A stretch of 64,000 bases of DNA from Bacteroidia bacterium (GTDB taxonomy: Bacteria > Bacteroidota > Bacteroidia > B-17B0 > Aurantibacillaceae): contig JAGNIU010000003.1 in assembly GCA_018000995.1 (NCBI GenBank), positions 121,939 to 185,938 on the forward strand, given 5' to 3'. Position numbers and translations under genes: made by a program. Under the pieces are notes generated by a model. The model made no database searches and was not told the DNA's origin. It worked only from the letters and a program-made list of their open reading frames with translations. Below are positions 51,601 through 60,419 of the stretch, in pieces. Numbering within the stretch: the stretch's first letter is position 1; the number at the start of each line of letters is the position of its first letter.

Positions 51601-53514
51601 GTGGACAAAAAATCGTTAATAGGTTTAGGACTAATTGCAGCAATACTTGGAATCTGGTTATTTTTTAGCGGGCCAAGCAAAGAACAAATTGCACGCACAA
51701 AACAAAAACAAGATTCAGTTGCAGCAGTGCAACAACAAATTGCTGAAGATGAAGCAAAGAAAATTGTAAGCAACACTAAAGTTGTTGAAGATACTTTAAA
51801 AGCAACTACAGTTTTAAGTGATTCAGTTAAAACGCTAATTCAAAATGATGCGTACCGCGATTTTTCTGTTTCCGCAAAAGGAACAGAAGAAATTACAACT
51901 ATTGAGAACGATGTTTTAAAAGCATACATCACTAACAAAGGCGCTCAAATAATAAAAGTAGAATTAAAAAAATACACACGCTCCGGGCAAACTACCCCTT
52001 TAATTTTATTTGACAGAGATTCAACAAATTTCTCATTGAAGTTAGATGCTTACGAGCGCTCAAGAATTTTATCTACTGATAGTTTTTATTTTAAAACTTC
52101 CGATAAATCAGTTGTTGTATCAGGGGCAGGACCTAAAACCATCACCTTTAAATTAGAAACCAGTAATCCCGGTTCGTATATCGAATACGTTTATAGTTTA
52201 AAAGATAAAGATTACATGGTGGGTTGTGATATCCGTTTTGTAGGAATGGATAAAATCATTTCTTCCAATGTAGATCAAATGACTTTGAATTGGAGAATGA
52301 ATTTACCTTCACAAGAAAAATATATTGAGAAAGAACAAGAAGCCGCAACAGCCTATTTTAAATTTACTATTGATGAACCGGATTATATTAATCCCCGCAC
52401 AGAAGTAGAAGAAAAACCATTAAACGATGCGCCAATTAAATGGGTGTGTTTTAAACAACAATTCTTTAACTCAACATTAATTGCACAAACCGAATTTTTA
52501 AAAGACGGCAGCTTTGTGAAAATGTCAAGTCGCCCTAATTCAAAAACAGTTGTAAAAGCTGTTAACACTGATTTAGGTATTCCATACACTCACATGCCAA
52601 GCGAAAAATTCGGAATGAAATTTTATTTCGGACCGAATGATTATAAAACACTTTCTGGTTATGGCGATGAATTGGAAAAAATAATTCCAACAGGATGGAG
52701 TATTTTCAGTTACATCAATAAATGGATGGTTATTCCCTTATTCGATTGGTTAGGTTTCATGAACATGGGTGTTGTAATTTTAATTTTAACTCTCATAGTA
52801 AAAATTGTTTTATTACCAATCGCTTACAAAACATATATGTCTGGTGCACGTATGCGTGTTTTAAAACCGGAAACAGAAGCTTTAGCTGCTAAATACAAGG
52901 ATGGCGACCCAATGAAAAAGCAGCAGGAAACAATGGCCTTGTATCGAAAAGCCGGCGTTAATCCTTTGTCGGGTTGTATCCCTTTATTATTACAGTTCCC
53001 TATTCTAATTGCTTTATTCGCATTTATTCCTGCAGCAATTGAATTACGTCAGAAAGGATTTTTGTGGGCAGATGATTTGTCCACTTACGATAGTATTTGG
53101 ACATTCGGACAAGTAACTATCATCAACAGTATTTATGGTGATCACGTGAGTTTATTCGCAGCGTTGATGTTTGTGTCAACTATTATTTACACTTGGATGA
53201 ACAGCGCAATGCTTGCCCCACAACAAGGTGCGCAAATGCCTGGAATGAAATTCATGATGTATTTTATGCCTGTGATTTTCTTAGCGGTAATGAATAGCTA
53301 TGCTGCCGGTTTAAGCTGGTATTATTTCTTAGCGAACATGATTACCTTTTTACAAACCTATGCGTTTAAATTAGTAATCGACGATAAAAAAATCCGCGCG
53401 AAGATTGATGAGAACATGAAGAAGCCTGTAAAAGTTTCTAATTTCCAGAAGAAGTTGGAGCAAATGACTAAAGATCGTCAGCAACAATTAAACACTGGAA
53501 AAAAGAAGAAGTAA
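51601..53514 (+). CDS. yidC: Membrane protein insertase YidC
   Basis: 637 residues, with a GTG start. An N-terminal membrane helix (SLIGLGLIAAILGIWLFFSG), a large periplasmic beta-super-sandwich (about 90-365), and the five-helix insertase core (from about 380, WMVIPLFDWLGFMNMGVVIL ... NPLSGCIPLLLQFPILIALF). The basic C-terminus (KKLEQMTKDRQQQLNTGKKK) may contact ribosomes. It inserts and folds inner-membrane proteins with or without SecYEG. Length is normal for Gram-negative YidC. Confidence 0.96.
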   Translation: MDKKSLIGLGLIAAILGIWLFFSGPSKEQIARTKQKQDSVAAVQQQIAEDEAKKIVSNTKVVEDTLKATTVLSDSVKTLIQNDAYRDFSVSAKGTEEITTIENDVLKAYITNKGAQIIKVELKKYTRSGQTTPLILFDRDSTNFSLKLDAYERSRILSTDSFYFKTSDKSVVVSGAGPKTITFKLETSNPGSYIEYVYSLKDKDYMVGCDIRFVGMDKIISSNVDQMTLNWRMNLPSQEKYIEKEQEAATAYFKFTIDEPDYINPRTEVEEKPLNDAPIKWVCFKQQFFNSTLIAQTEFLKDGSFVKMSSRPNSKTVVKAVNTDLGIPYTHMPSEKFGMKFYFGPNDYKTLSGYGDELEKIIPTGWSIFSYINKWMVIPLFDWLGFMNMGVVILILTLIVKIVLLPIAYKTYMSGARMRVLKPETEALAAKYKDGDPMKKQQETMALYRKAGVNPLSGCIPLLLQFPILIALFAFIPAAIELRQKGFLWADDLSTYDSIWTFGQVTIINSIYGDHVSLFAALMFVSTIIYTWMNSAMLAPQQGAQMPGMKFMMYFMPVIFLAVMNSYAAGLSWYYFLANMITFLQTYAFKLVIDDKKIRAKIDENMKKPVKVSNFQKKLEQMTKDRQQQLNTGKKKK

Positions 53515-53526
53515 GAATATGAATAT

Positions 53527-53602
53527 GGCTTCGACAAGCTCAGCCACCAACTACAAAATAAAATTTATTGAAAATTAAACGGTGCCTGAGCTTGTCGAAG
53601 GC
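53527..53602. repeat. CTGAGC-TGTCGAAG inverted repeat
   Basis: Arms at 53527-53548 and 53581-53602 are reverse complements at 20 of 22 positions (core GAGCTTGTCGAAGG). It lies between convergent yidC and amidase genes and may double as a terminator. The core resembles the inner arms at 38695-38734. Confidence 0.75.
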
Positions 53603-53612
53603 ACTGTTTGTT

Positions 53613-55124
53613 TTATTTCTTTTCAGATAAAGTCTTCGCTTCTTTTATATCAATGCGTTGTCCGTTTTTAAACGCAACTACAAAGCAATCTTTAAATCCG
53701 GCGTCTGCTAATTTTTTCTGATGTTTGAAAGCTTCAGCTGATGTTTTGTAATTTCCTGAGGTGTATTTTAAAAAACTTCCTACTTTATAATAGCTGCCAT
53801 TTTCAACAGCAGAGAATTTATTGTCTTTCAAATTTAATTCTACATCACTACTCGCAAACTGTACTTTAAATTCAATAACAATATTTGAAGTATTATTTTT
53901 TACTTCCGGTTCTTTTGGTTTTTCAACCACAACTTCTTTTTCTTTTACAGGAATTTCTGTTTTGACAGAGTCTTTTTTGTTGTTTTTATAATTCTCTACA
54001 ATTTCTTTTACATCTTTTGGCGCTTCTTTTTCTTTCTCAACTTCCTTTTCAGGCTGTTTTACTTCCGGTGTTTTTGGCCCGTCTTTTATTGGTGTTTTTA
54101 TTGAGTCTTGTTTTGGTTCATCTTCATCCTCAACAATAAATTCTTCTTTAACTGGTTTGCCGGTATTGCCCGCTTCCAAATTTTCATTTTTCAGTGGTTC
54201 TATATTTTCAAACTCATCATCGTATTCTTTTTTCTTCCCTTCAACTTCATCTTTAAATTTCCGGAAGCCATTAAAAATGCTGTACGAAATATATTTTTGT
54301 CCTTTCTCCGAACACAAAAATTGTTCTTCCATAGGATTCGTTAAGTAACCAATCTCTGTTAAAATACTTGGCATTGCAGTTCTCCACAACACCCAAATAC
54401 TTTGTCGGTGTACACCCTTATCAACCCGCCCTGCTTTTTTTGAATATTCACCCTGAATTTTTAAAGCAAGTTGCGCACTTTGAATAACGTAAGCCGAAGT
54501 ATAATTACTCATGATGATATAACTTTCTTCACTCTCCGGATCAAATCCTTCGTATTTTTTTTCGTAATTATCTTCTAATAAAATGGCAGAGTTCTCACGT
54601 TGCGCCACTTTCATTTTTCCTTCTTCATTTTTTAATCCCATCACATAAGTTTCAGAACCAAAGGGAATAGGATTAATAGTTTCAACAGGAATTTTTTTAC
54701 CTTTTTTATTGGTGAATGTTTTTACGCGCATTTTGCCTGTTTTTTTATCGCGTATCATCACCGGTTTTCCTGCGGCATTACAGTGAATGGATATAAATAA
54801 ATCGGCTTTGTTTCTGTTGGCTATTTGAGCGCGTTCTTCTAAATCAATAAATACATCAGTTTTGCGGGTATAAATTACTTTTACATCCGGACAATGCTCT
54901 TCAATTAATTTACCCAAACGCAAAGCAACGGCTAATGAAATGTCTTTTTCCTTACAAGTAACGCCATTACAACCGGGGTCTTTTCCGCCATGACCGGCAT
55001 CAATAACGATGGTTTTTATACCCTTTGGCTCGTCTCTATGAAAACTGCTTAATGTAACACCTAAAACAAGGCAAAACACGAGCAAAAGCCCTGTTTTTTT
55101 AAGGTTTTTTATTAATATCTTCAA
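53613..55124 (-). CDS. N-acetylmuramoyl-L-alanine amidase with SPOR-like C-terminus
   Basis: I prefer the TTG at 55124 (MKILIKNLKKTGLLLVFCLV), giving 503 residues; the longer frame to 55214 would cross the promoter region of divergent lptD. The Amidase_3 domain has IDAGHGGKDPGCNG (His45), a zinc Glu in CKEKDISL, FISIHCNAAG, and the catalytic Glu in LTEIGYLTN. A long charged, Pro/Glu/Lys-rich linker (about 300-410) precedes a SPOR-like end (VQFASSDVELNL ... DCFVVAFKNGQRIDIKEA). It cleaves stem peptides from glycan, typically at septation. The C-terminal phrase is shared with the proteins at 29-33 kb. Confidence 0.92.
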   Translation of the reverse strand: MKILIKNLKKTGLLLVFCLVLGVTLSSFHRDEPKGIKTIVIDAGHGGKDPGCNGVTCKEKDISLAVALRLGKLIEEHCPDVKVIYTRKTDVFIDLEERAQIANRNKADLFISIHCNAAGKPVMIRDKKTGKMRVKTFTNKKGKKIPVETINPIPFGSETYVMGLKNEEGKMKVAQRENSAILLEDNYEKKYEGFDPESEESYIIMSNYTSAYVIQSAQLALKIQGEYSKKAGRVDKGVHRQSIWVLWRTAMPSILTEIGYLTNPMEEQFLCSEKGQKYISYSIFNGFRKFKDEVEGKKKEYDDEFENIEPLKNENLEAGNTGKPVKEEFIVEDEDEPKQDSIKTPIKDGPKTPEVKQPEKEVEKEKEAPKDVKEIVENYKNNKKDSVKTEIPVKEKEVVVEKPKEPEVKNNTSNIVIEFKVQFASSDVELNLKDNKFSAVENGSYYKVGSFLKYTSGNYKTSAEAFKHQKKLADAGFKDCFVVAFKNGQRIDIKEAKTLSEKK

Positions 55125-55156
55125 GTAAAACAACTTTCTCTGATACAAGTATTTAG

Positions 55157-55164
55157 TAGATTTG
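55157..55164 (+). promoter_or_regulatory. Promoter -7 box that decides the lptD start
   Basis: TAGATTTG matches TAnnTTTG, with TTTC about 20 nt upstream. Transcription would begin near 55171, downstream of the first possible TTG at 55162, which would therefore not be in the mRNA. Confidence 0.45.
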
Positions 55165-55191
55165 TATCTAATCAAAGTTAGCTTAATAGGT

Positions 55192-57726
55192 TTGATACCT
55201 AAACGAGGGTCCATATTAGTTTTCTTAAGGGCAATGTTAATATCTATGCCCTTTTTTAGCGTTTCACAAACTGTAACTCCGGTTACGGCCGATACAACCT
55301 ATAAAGTAACGGTTGATACCCTTGCTGAGGAGGATGAACCGTTAGATAAGAAGGTGATTTATAACGCGCGAGATTCGATAAGATACGAAGCGAAAAATAA
55401 CAAAGTTTATCTTTTTGGTGATGCCTATGTTGAATACGGTGAAATGAATCTGAAATCAGAATTCATCGAAATTGATTATAGCAAAAATTTAATCACTGCT
55501 TTTGGTACAGTAGACTCACTTGGAAAAAAAGTTGGCACACCAATTTTCCACGACAATGAACAAGAGTTCAACGCCGAAAAAATAATGTACAACCTCAAAA
55601 CAAAAAAGGGTAAAATTTTTAATGTACTCACTAAGCAAGGTGATTTATTAGTTTTTGGAAATGAAATTAAAAAAGATAGCACAGATGTTATCTACATGAA
55701 AAATTTGAAATGTATTCCTTGTCAGTACGAAGACGCAAAAACAGTTTTCATAGCTTCTAAAGCAAAAATTATTCCGGATGATAAAATTGTAACCGGCCCC
55801 ATGTATTTACAAATTAGTGAAGTGCCAACACCATTAATGCTGCCATTTGGTTATTTTCCTAATTCTAAAAAACGACATAATGGTATTTTGTTGCCCTTTG
55901 TAGGGAATTCGCCCGGACAAGGTTACTTTTTTAAAGACGGTGGTTTTTATTGGGGAATAAACGATAAAACCGATATGATTATCCGTGGCGATATTTATTC
56001 GAATAAAAGTTGGGGTTTACGAACTACAAACAATTATAACGTATTGTATAAATATAACGGCGCTATAAATTTGGGTTATTCAGAATTTATTATTGGGGAT
56101 AAAGATGTGCCCGCGCAATACAGCAAGCAAAAATCATACAATGTAAATTGGCAGCACATTCAGGATAATAAAAACAATCCTTCAGTTCGTTTTAGTGCTA
56201 ATGTGAATTACATCAATCAAAAATATAATAAGTTTAATGCACAAAACTCCGGACAATATTTAGCCAACACATTTCAATCGAATGTAAACTTTACAAAAAG
56301 TACCCGTTGGAGTTCCTTAAGTATAAACGCGATGGGAAGTCAGAACACCATTACAGGGATTGTTGATTTATCATTTCCGCAATTAACCTTTAACGTAAAT
56401 CGTTTTTTTCCTTTCAAACGAGCAAATGCAGTTAAGCCAAATGTACTCGATAAAATTGGTGTGAATTATTTATTGGAAGCACGGAATACTTTATCAGGTT
56501 ACGATTCCATTTTATTTAAAGGTGATATTGAAAAACGTTTACGTTATGGAATCCGTCATAGTTTACCAATCTCAACCAATTTTAATATCGCGAAATATAT
56601 TACAGTTACTCCTGCTGTAAATTTAAGTTCGGTAATGTATACTAAAACAACAAAGAAAGAATTTTTGGCGGCCAGCAATATGGTAAAAACAGATACTGTA
56701 AATGGTTTTGCTGCTGGTTACGATGCTAATTTTACAACAGCAGTATCAACAAAATTATTTATGGATTACTTTTTTAAATCAAAACGATTAACACAAATCC
56801 GTCATTTATTAATTCCTACAGTAACTTATTTGTACCGTCCGGATTTTGGTGAAGAGCAATATGGCTTTTGGAAAAAAGTGACTGTAGATACTTTAGGGAC
56901 GAAACAGTATTATACCATTTTTCAGAACAATATGTTTGGTGGTCCTCAACAAGGCGAACAAAACACATTAAATTTTAATTTGAATAATAATATTGAAGCA
57001 AAGGTGCGTCAGAAAACAGACACGGGTGTTACTTACGTGAAGAAAACAATTCTTCAGAATTTAAGTGTTAGTGGTTTTTATAATTTCGCTGCCGATAGTT
57101 TTAATTTGAGTAATATCAATGTAAGTGCCCGTAATAAAATCTTTAAGTTTTTTGATTTGGTTGGAAATGCAGTATTTGATCCATACGTTTATGATACTTT
57201 ATACAAACGCGATGTGGCGAGATATCAATACAATGAAACCGGACAATTAGCAAGATTTACCAGTGCTAATGTGGCCATTAATGCATCTTTCAGTTCTAAC
57301 TTAATACAAGCTGCAAAAAATGCCCGCAAACCACCAAATATGACCAATGGCGCAGAGCGTGGTGCAGAAAAAACAATTGCTGATGATGGTCCGATGCAAT
57401 GGAGTTTGAATGTTTTTTATAACATGAATATAACGCAAGCTTATATTGGCGCGAAACCAAAATACGTTCAGAGTTTAAATTTTAGTGGTGATATTAATGT
57501 GACTAAATATTGGAAAATTGGTGCTACAAGCGGATATGATTTCACGAATAAGCAATTAAGTTATACTAGTGTAAACTTGTACCGCGATTTAAAATGTTGG
57601 GAAGCCAGAATTGATTGGGTGCCTTTTGGATTTAGAAAAAGCTATAGCTTAACCATCAATTTAAAAACAAGCATGCTGAGCGACATCAAAATTCCCCGTC
57701 AGCGCCAGTGGTTTGATAATTACTAA
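55192..57726 (+). CDS. lptD: LPS assembly outer-membrane protein LptD (Bacteroidota type)
   Basis: About 844 residues from the TTG at 55192 (MIPKRGSILVFLRAMLISMP gives a signal peptide); an ATG at 55234 is the alternative. An OstA/LptA-like beta-jellyroll lies at about 50-170 (YLFGDAYVEYGEMNLKSEFI, EFNAEKIMYNLKTKKGK), followed by a large beta-barrel with many aromatic-ended strands. Two Cys sit at KCIPC; no C-terminal partner pair is evident apart from KCWEA near the end. LptD inserts LPS or its equivalent into the outer leaflet. It is divergent from the amidase. Confidence 0.87.
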   Translation: MIPKRGSILVFLRAMLISMPFFSVSQTVTPVTADTTYKVTVDTLAEEDEPLDKKVIYNARDSIRYEAKNNKVYLFGDAYVEYGEMNLKSEFIEIDYSKNLITAFGTVDSLGKKVGTPIFHDNEQEFNAEKIMYNLKTKKGKIFNVLTKQGDLLVFGNEIKKDSTDVIYMKNLKCIPCQYEDAKTVFIASKAKIIPDDKIVTGPMYLQISEVPTPLMLPFGYFPNSKKRHNGILLPFVGNSPGQGYFFKDGGFYWGINDKTDMIIRGDIYSNKSWGLRTTNNYNVLYKYNGAINLGYSEFIIGDKDVPAQYSKQKSYNVNWQHIQDNKNNPSVRFSANVNYINQKYNKFNAQNSGQYLANTFQSNVNFTKSTRWSSLSINAMGSQNTITGIVDLSFPQLTFNVNRFFPFKRANAVKPNVLDKIGVNYLLEARNTLSGYDSILFKGDIEKRLRYGIRHSLPISTNFNIAKYITVTPAVNLSSVMYTKTTKKEFLAASNMVKTDTVNGFAAGYDANFTTAVSTKLFMDYFFKSKRLTQIRHLLIPTVTYLYRPDFGEEQYGFWKKVTVDTLGTKQYYTIFQNNMFGGPQQGEQNTLNFNLNNNIEAKVRQKTDTGVTYVKKTILQNLSVSGFYNFAADSFNLSNINVSARNKIFKFFDLVGNAVFDPYVYDTLYKRDVARYQYNETGQLARFTSANVAINASFSSNLIQAAKNARKPPNMTNGAERGAEKTIADDGPMQWSLNVFYNMNITQAYIGAKPKYVQSLNFSGDINVTKYWKIGATSGYDFTNKQLSYTSVNLYRDLKCWEARIDWVPFGFRKSYSLTINLKTSMLSDIKIPRQRQWFDNY

Positions 57727-57735
57727 AAGTCCGAA

Positions 57736-58347
57736 TTACTCAACTCGCTTAATAGTACAACCAATAGATTTGGTTTCTTGCTTTGCAGGTACTGTGTTTT
57801 TTACAACAGCGTTAATAGCATCTCTTAAATAAGTTTCTCTAACTGCAGTAGGATCTTTTACATTATCATCGATAGCGCCTTTGTAAACTAAACCTTTCGC
57901 ATTAAATAAGAAACATTGTGGAGTGCGGGTGGCGCCAAAAGCATTCGCTAATTTTGAACCTGCATCAACAGTATAAAAACATTTTAATTTTTGAGCAGTA
58001 TAATATTTAGTCATTGCATCAAAGCTATCTTCTTCGGTGCGTTGTGCTTCATTACTATTTACAATAATACAACCGATACCATTCGTTGCGCAAAGTTCGC
58101 TGTATTCTTTAATACGGGTTTCGCTAAGTTTTACGTACGGACAAGTATTACAAGAAAAAATAACCAGTAAACCTTTAGCAGTTTTAGCCTCATCTAAAGA
58201 AACTTCTTTACCGCTAACATCCTTCATTTTGTAACCTGCCTCAGGCACAGGAGCATTAAGTGCTAATTCATCAAAAGCAGGGGCAAGCATAAAAGCTGAG
58301 CTGATGGTGGCTGTAATACCTGTGGCTAAAAGAAATAACTTTTTCAT
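57736..58347 (-). CDS. Exported thioredoxin/peroxiredoxin-like protein
   Basis: 203 residues: a signal peptide (MKKLFLLATGITATISSAFM) and a redoxin domain with the active site Cys66-Asn-Thr-Cys69 in VIFSCNTCPYVK, followed by IIVNSNEAQRTEEDSFD and the cis-Pro-containing TRTPQCFLFN. The CxxC is followed by Pro-Tyr, typical of the family often annotated as thioredoxin family or AhpC/TSA-like proteins. A late extra Cys lies in SIGCTIKRVE. It probably acts as a periplasmic thiol oxidoreductase; the substrate is unknown. Confidence 0.88.
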   Translation of the reverse strand: MKKLFLLATGITATISSAFMLAPAFDELALNAPVPEAGYKMKDVSGKEVSLDEAKTAKGLLVIFSCNTCPYVKLSETRIKEYSELCATNGIGCIIVNSNEAQRTEEDSFDAMTKYYTAQKLKCFYTVDAGSKLANAFGATRTPQCFLFNAKGLVYKGAIDDNVKDPTAVRETYLRDAINAVVKNTVPAKQETKSIGCTIKRVE

Positions 58348-58464
58348 AGTAATGGGTTTAGATTAATAAAGGTACAAAAATTGTGCCCTTTTGCAATTGT
58401 TAAAATACCCCAAAATTTAGTGTTTTGTTAATATTAAAGACATTTTTTATAGGCATTTACTTAG

Positions 58465-58472
58465 TAAATTTG
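58465..58472 (+). promoter_or_regulatory. Possible -7 box for the T9SS gene at 58573
   Basis: TAAATTTG matches TAnnTTTG, about 100 nt before the gene start, leaving a leader of roughly 95 nt. No TTG at standard spacing. Confidence 0.35.
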
Positions 58473-58572
58473 GTTTGCACTTAAAGAAGTGAACACCCTA
58501 AAGGAATTTTAAGCCTCCCAATTAAAATACTCCTTAACCGCTTTTCAAAATTAATTTATAGAATTACTTTTT

Positions 58573-59781
58573 TTGAACGGTAGTAAGCACATATTAAATA
58601 GATATAGTTTTAATTCAAAAAGCATCAAGACTGTGTTTTGCCTGGTTGTTTTTTGTTTGCTTGCGATTGTTTCAAACGCGCAAGTTATTTTTTCTGAACC
58701 TTTCAATGAAGCAACGGGCTCAATAACGGGTAGCGATAATACCGGTGGAGTTACATGGAATACATCCTGCCCAACGTGTACCCCAACAGGCGATTATTTT
58801 GAAGTAAAAAGTAATGTACTGGAGTGTGATGATACGAATGGTCCCGCTACTTGGACTACGGGCAGTATTAACACAGCGATATGTACCAACGGTTTAACTT
58901 TAGCAATGGATATTAATCTCGCAGCTGCAACAAATCCATTTGAAGAATGCGGTGCTGGTTGTGGCTGTACTTGTGTGGATTGGATAAGTGTTGAGTATAA
59001 TTGTGGCGGAAGTGGTTTTGTTCCTTTATCTTCCGTGCAAGGAGGCACCTGTTCTCAAACATGTTCAGGTGGAACTTATATTTTACTAGGTGCATTAACT
59101 TCAGGCACGTCGTATAACTTTTCAACTTGCTTACCGGCATGTAATTCACTTGTTCTTCGTATTTCTTTGCAAACTTGGGCTGGTGGCGAAAAATATCAAA
59201 TTGATAATGTAACAGTTTCTTGCAGCAGTTGTGCTTTACCAATTGAATTAACGTCGTTTAATGCTAAGTATAAGAATAATGTTGTGGAGTTAGATTGGGC
59301 AACATCTGCAGAAATTAACAATGATTATTTTACAGTTGAGCGCAGTGCTGACGGAATACATTTCGAACCTGTATCGGTTGTTAAGGGAGCAGGAAATAGC
59401 CATGAAACACGGAGTTATAAGGATTACGATTTAAAACCACTCGATTTAGATGTGGCGTATTACAGATTAAAACAAACCGATTATGATCACACCTTCACCT
59501 ATTCAAAAATGGTTGCAGTTGGAAAAGGAAAATTAAATGATTATGATTTTAGCATTATACCAAACCCTTCAGAAAGTGGTATTTTCACAATAAGTTCTAA
59601 TCAAAACGAAACAAGCGAAAATACAGTTGAAATTTTGGATTATACAGGTAGGTTAATTTCTGAAAATGTATTGGAAACAAATTCCTCAACTATTGATTTG
59701 AGTTCTTATTCAAAAGGACTTTATATAGTGAGAATTACCTCGGGTGATAAAATCATTAATCATAAGATTATCTACAATTAG
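58573..59781 (+). CDS. T9SS type A sorting domain protein, Cys-rich
   Basis: 402 residues, with a TTG start followed by a long N-region and signal peptide ending VSNAQ (about residue 37). The central region (about 40-215) is Cys-rich (SCPTCTPTG, ECGAGCGCTCVDW) and resembles a jelly-roll/LamG-like sandwich. A fibronectin-like segment (LPIELTSFNAKYKNNVVELD, about 225-320) follows, then the sorting domain (IPNPSESGIFTIS, VEILDYTGR, YSKGLYIVRI). The LPIELTSF phrase is commonly seen just before such sorting domains. Surface or secreted protein of unknown function. Confidence 0.88.
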   Translation: MNGSKHILNRYSFNSKSIKTVFCLVVFCLLAIVSNAQVIFSEPFNEATGSITGSDNTGGVTWNTSCPTCTPTGDYFEVKSNVLECDDTNGPATWTTGSINTAICTNGLTLAMDINLAAATNPFEECGAGCGCTCVDWISVEYNCGGSGFVPLSSVQGGTCSQTCSGGTYILLGALTSGTSYNFSTCLPACNSLVLRISLQTWAGGEKYQIDNVTVSCSSCALPIELTSFNAKYKNNVVELDWATSAEINNDYFTVERSADGIHFEPVSVVKGAGNSHETRSYKDYDLKPLDLDVAYYRLKQTDYDHTFTYSKMVAVGKGKLNDYDFSIIPNPSESGIFTISSNQNETSENTVEILDYTGRLISENVLETNSSTIDLSSYSKGLYIVRITSGDKIINHKIIYN

Positions 59782-59862
59782 GTTCGTTATTAGCTCGTTT
59801 GGCTTATTTGCTCTTGCTTTTTAGGCAGATTTCATTATATTTACTTAAGTAACCATTTTGTC

Positions 59863-60336
59863 ATGAAAAAAAATGTAATAGTTTCGATATGTATTGTGTT
59901 TTGTTTGAGTTGTTCGAACAAAGATGAAAGTACAGAAGTAGCAGATGAAAAATTAGTGTTCGACGAATTAGTTGGGACTTGGAAATTAGCCGAAGAAGAA
60001 CAGTTTGAAGAATGGAAATGGCATGAGGATGGTTCTTATTCATCTCGTGCTTATACGGTTGCCGGTAAAGACACCAACATAATGGAAGAAGTGAAAATCA
60101 TTAACGAAGCCGGGAAATGGAATTTCATCACACAGGTTAAAGGTCAGAATAAAGGCAAAGCAGTTACATTTACAAGCACCATTTTGCAAGATACACTCGT
60201 ACAATTTGAAAATCCCGCACACGATTTCCCGCGCATCATAAATTACCGCCTGCCCTCAAAAAACGAAATGCAAGCTTTTATTGGCGGTACTACTGATACT
60301 ATCTATTTTAACTTCTCCAGGGTAATTTCTAAGTAA
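59863..60336 (+). CDS. DUF6265-like lipoprotein
   Basis: 157 residues with lipobox FCLSC (Cys17). The conserved core has LVGTWKLAEEEQFEEWKW, DGSYSSRAYTV, GKAVTFTSTI and the distinctive ENPAHDFPRIINYRL. This matches a small lipocalin-like domain of unknown function that I recall as DUF6265. Single gene between the T9SS protein and the AsmA-like protein. Confidence 0.75.
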   Translation: MKKNVIVSICIVFCLSCSNKDESTEVADEKLVFDELVGTWKLAEEEQFEEWKWHEDGSYSSRAYTVAGKDTNIMEEVKIINEAGKWNFITQVKGQNKGKAVTFTSTILQDTLVQFENPAHDFPRIINYRLPSKNEMQAFIGGTTDTIYFNFSRVISK

Positions 60337-60419
60337 CATTCTTTTATTAAAACGTTATTGTTTAAATAAAAAGCTGCAAGGCTTCATCTTGCGTTGCTTT
60401 TATTTTCAACTTTAATTTA

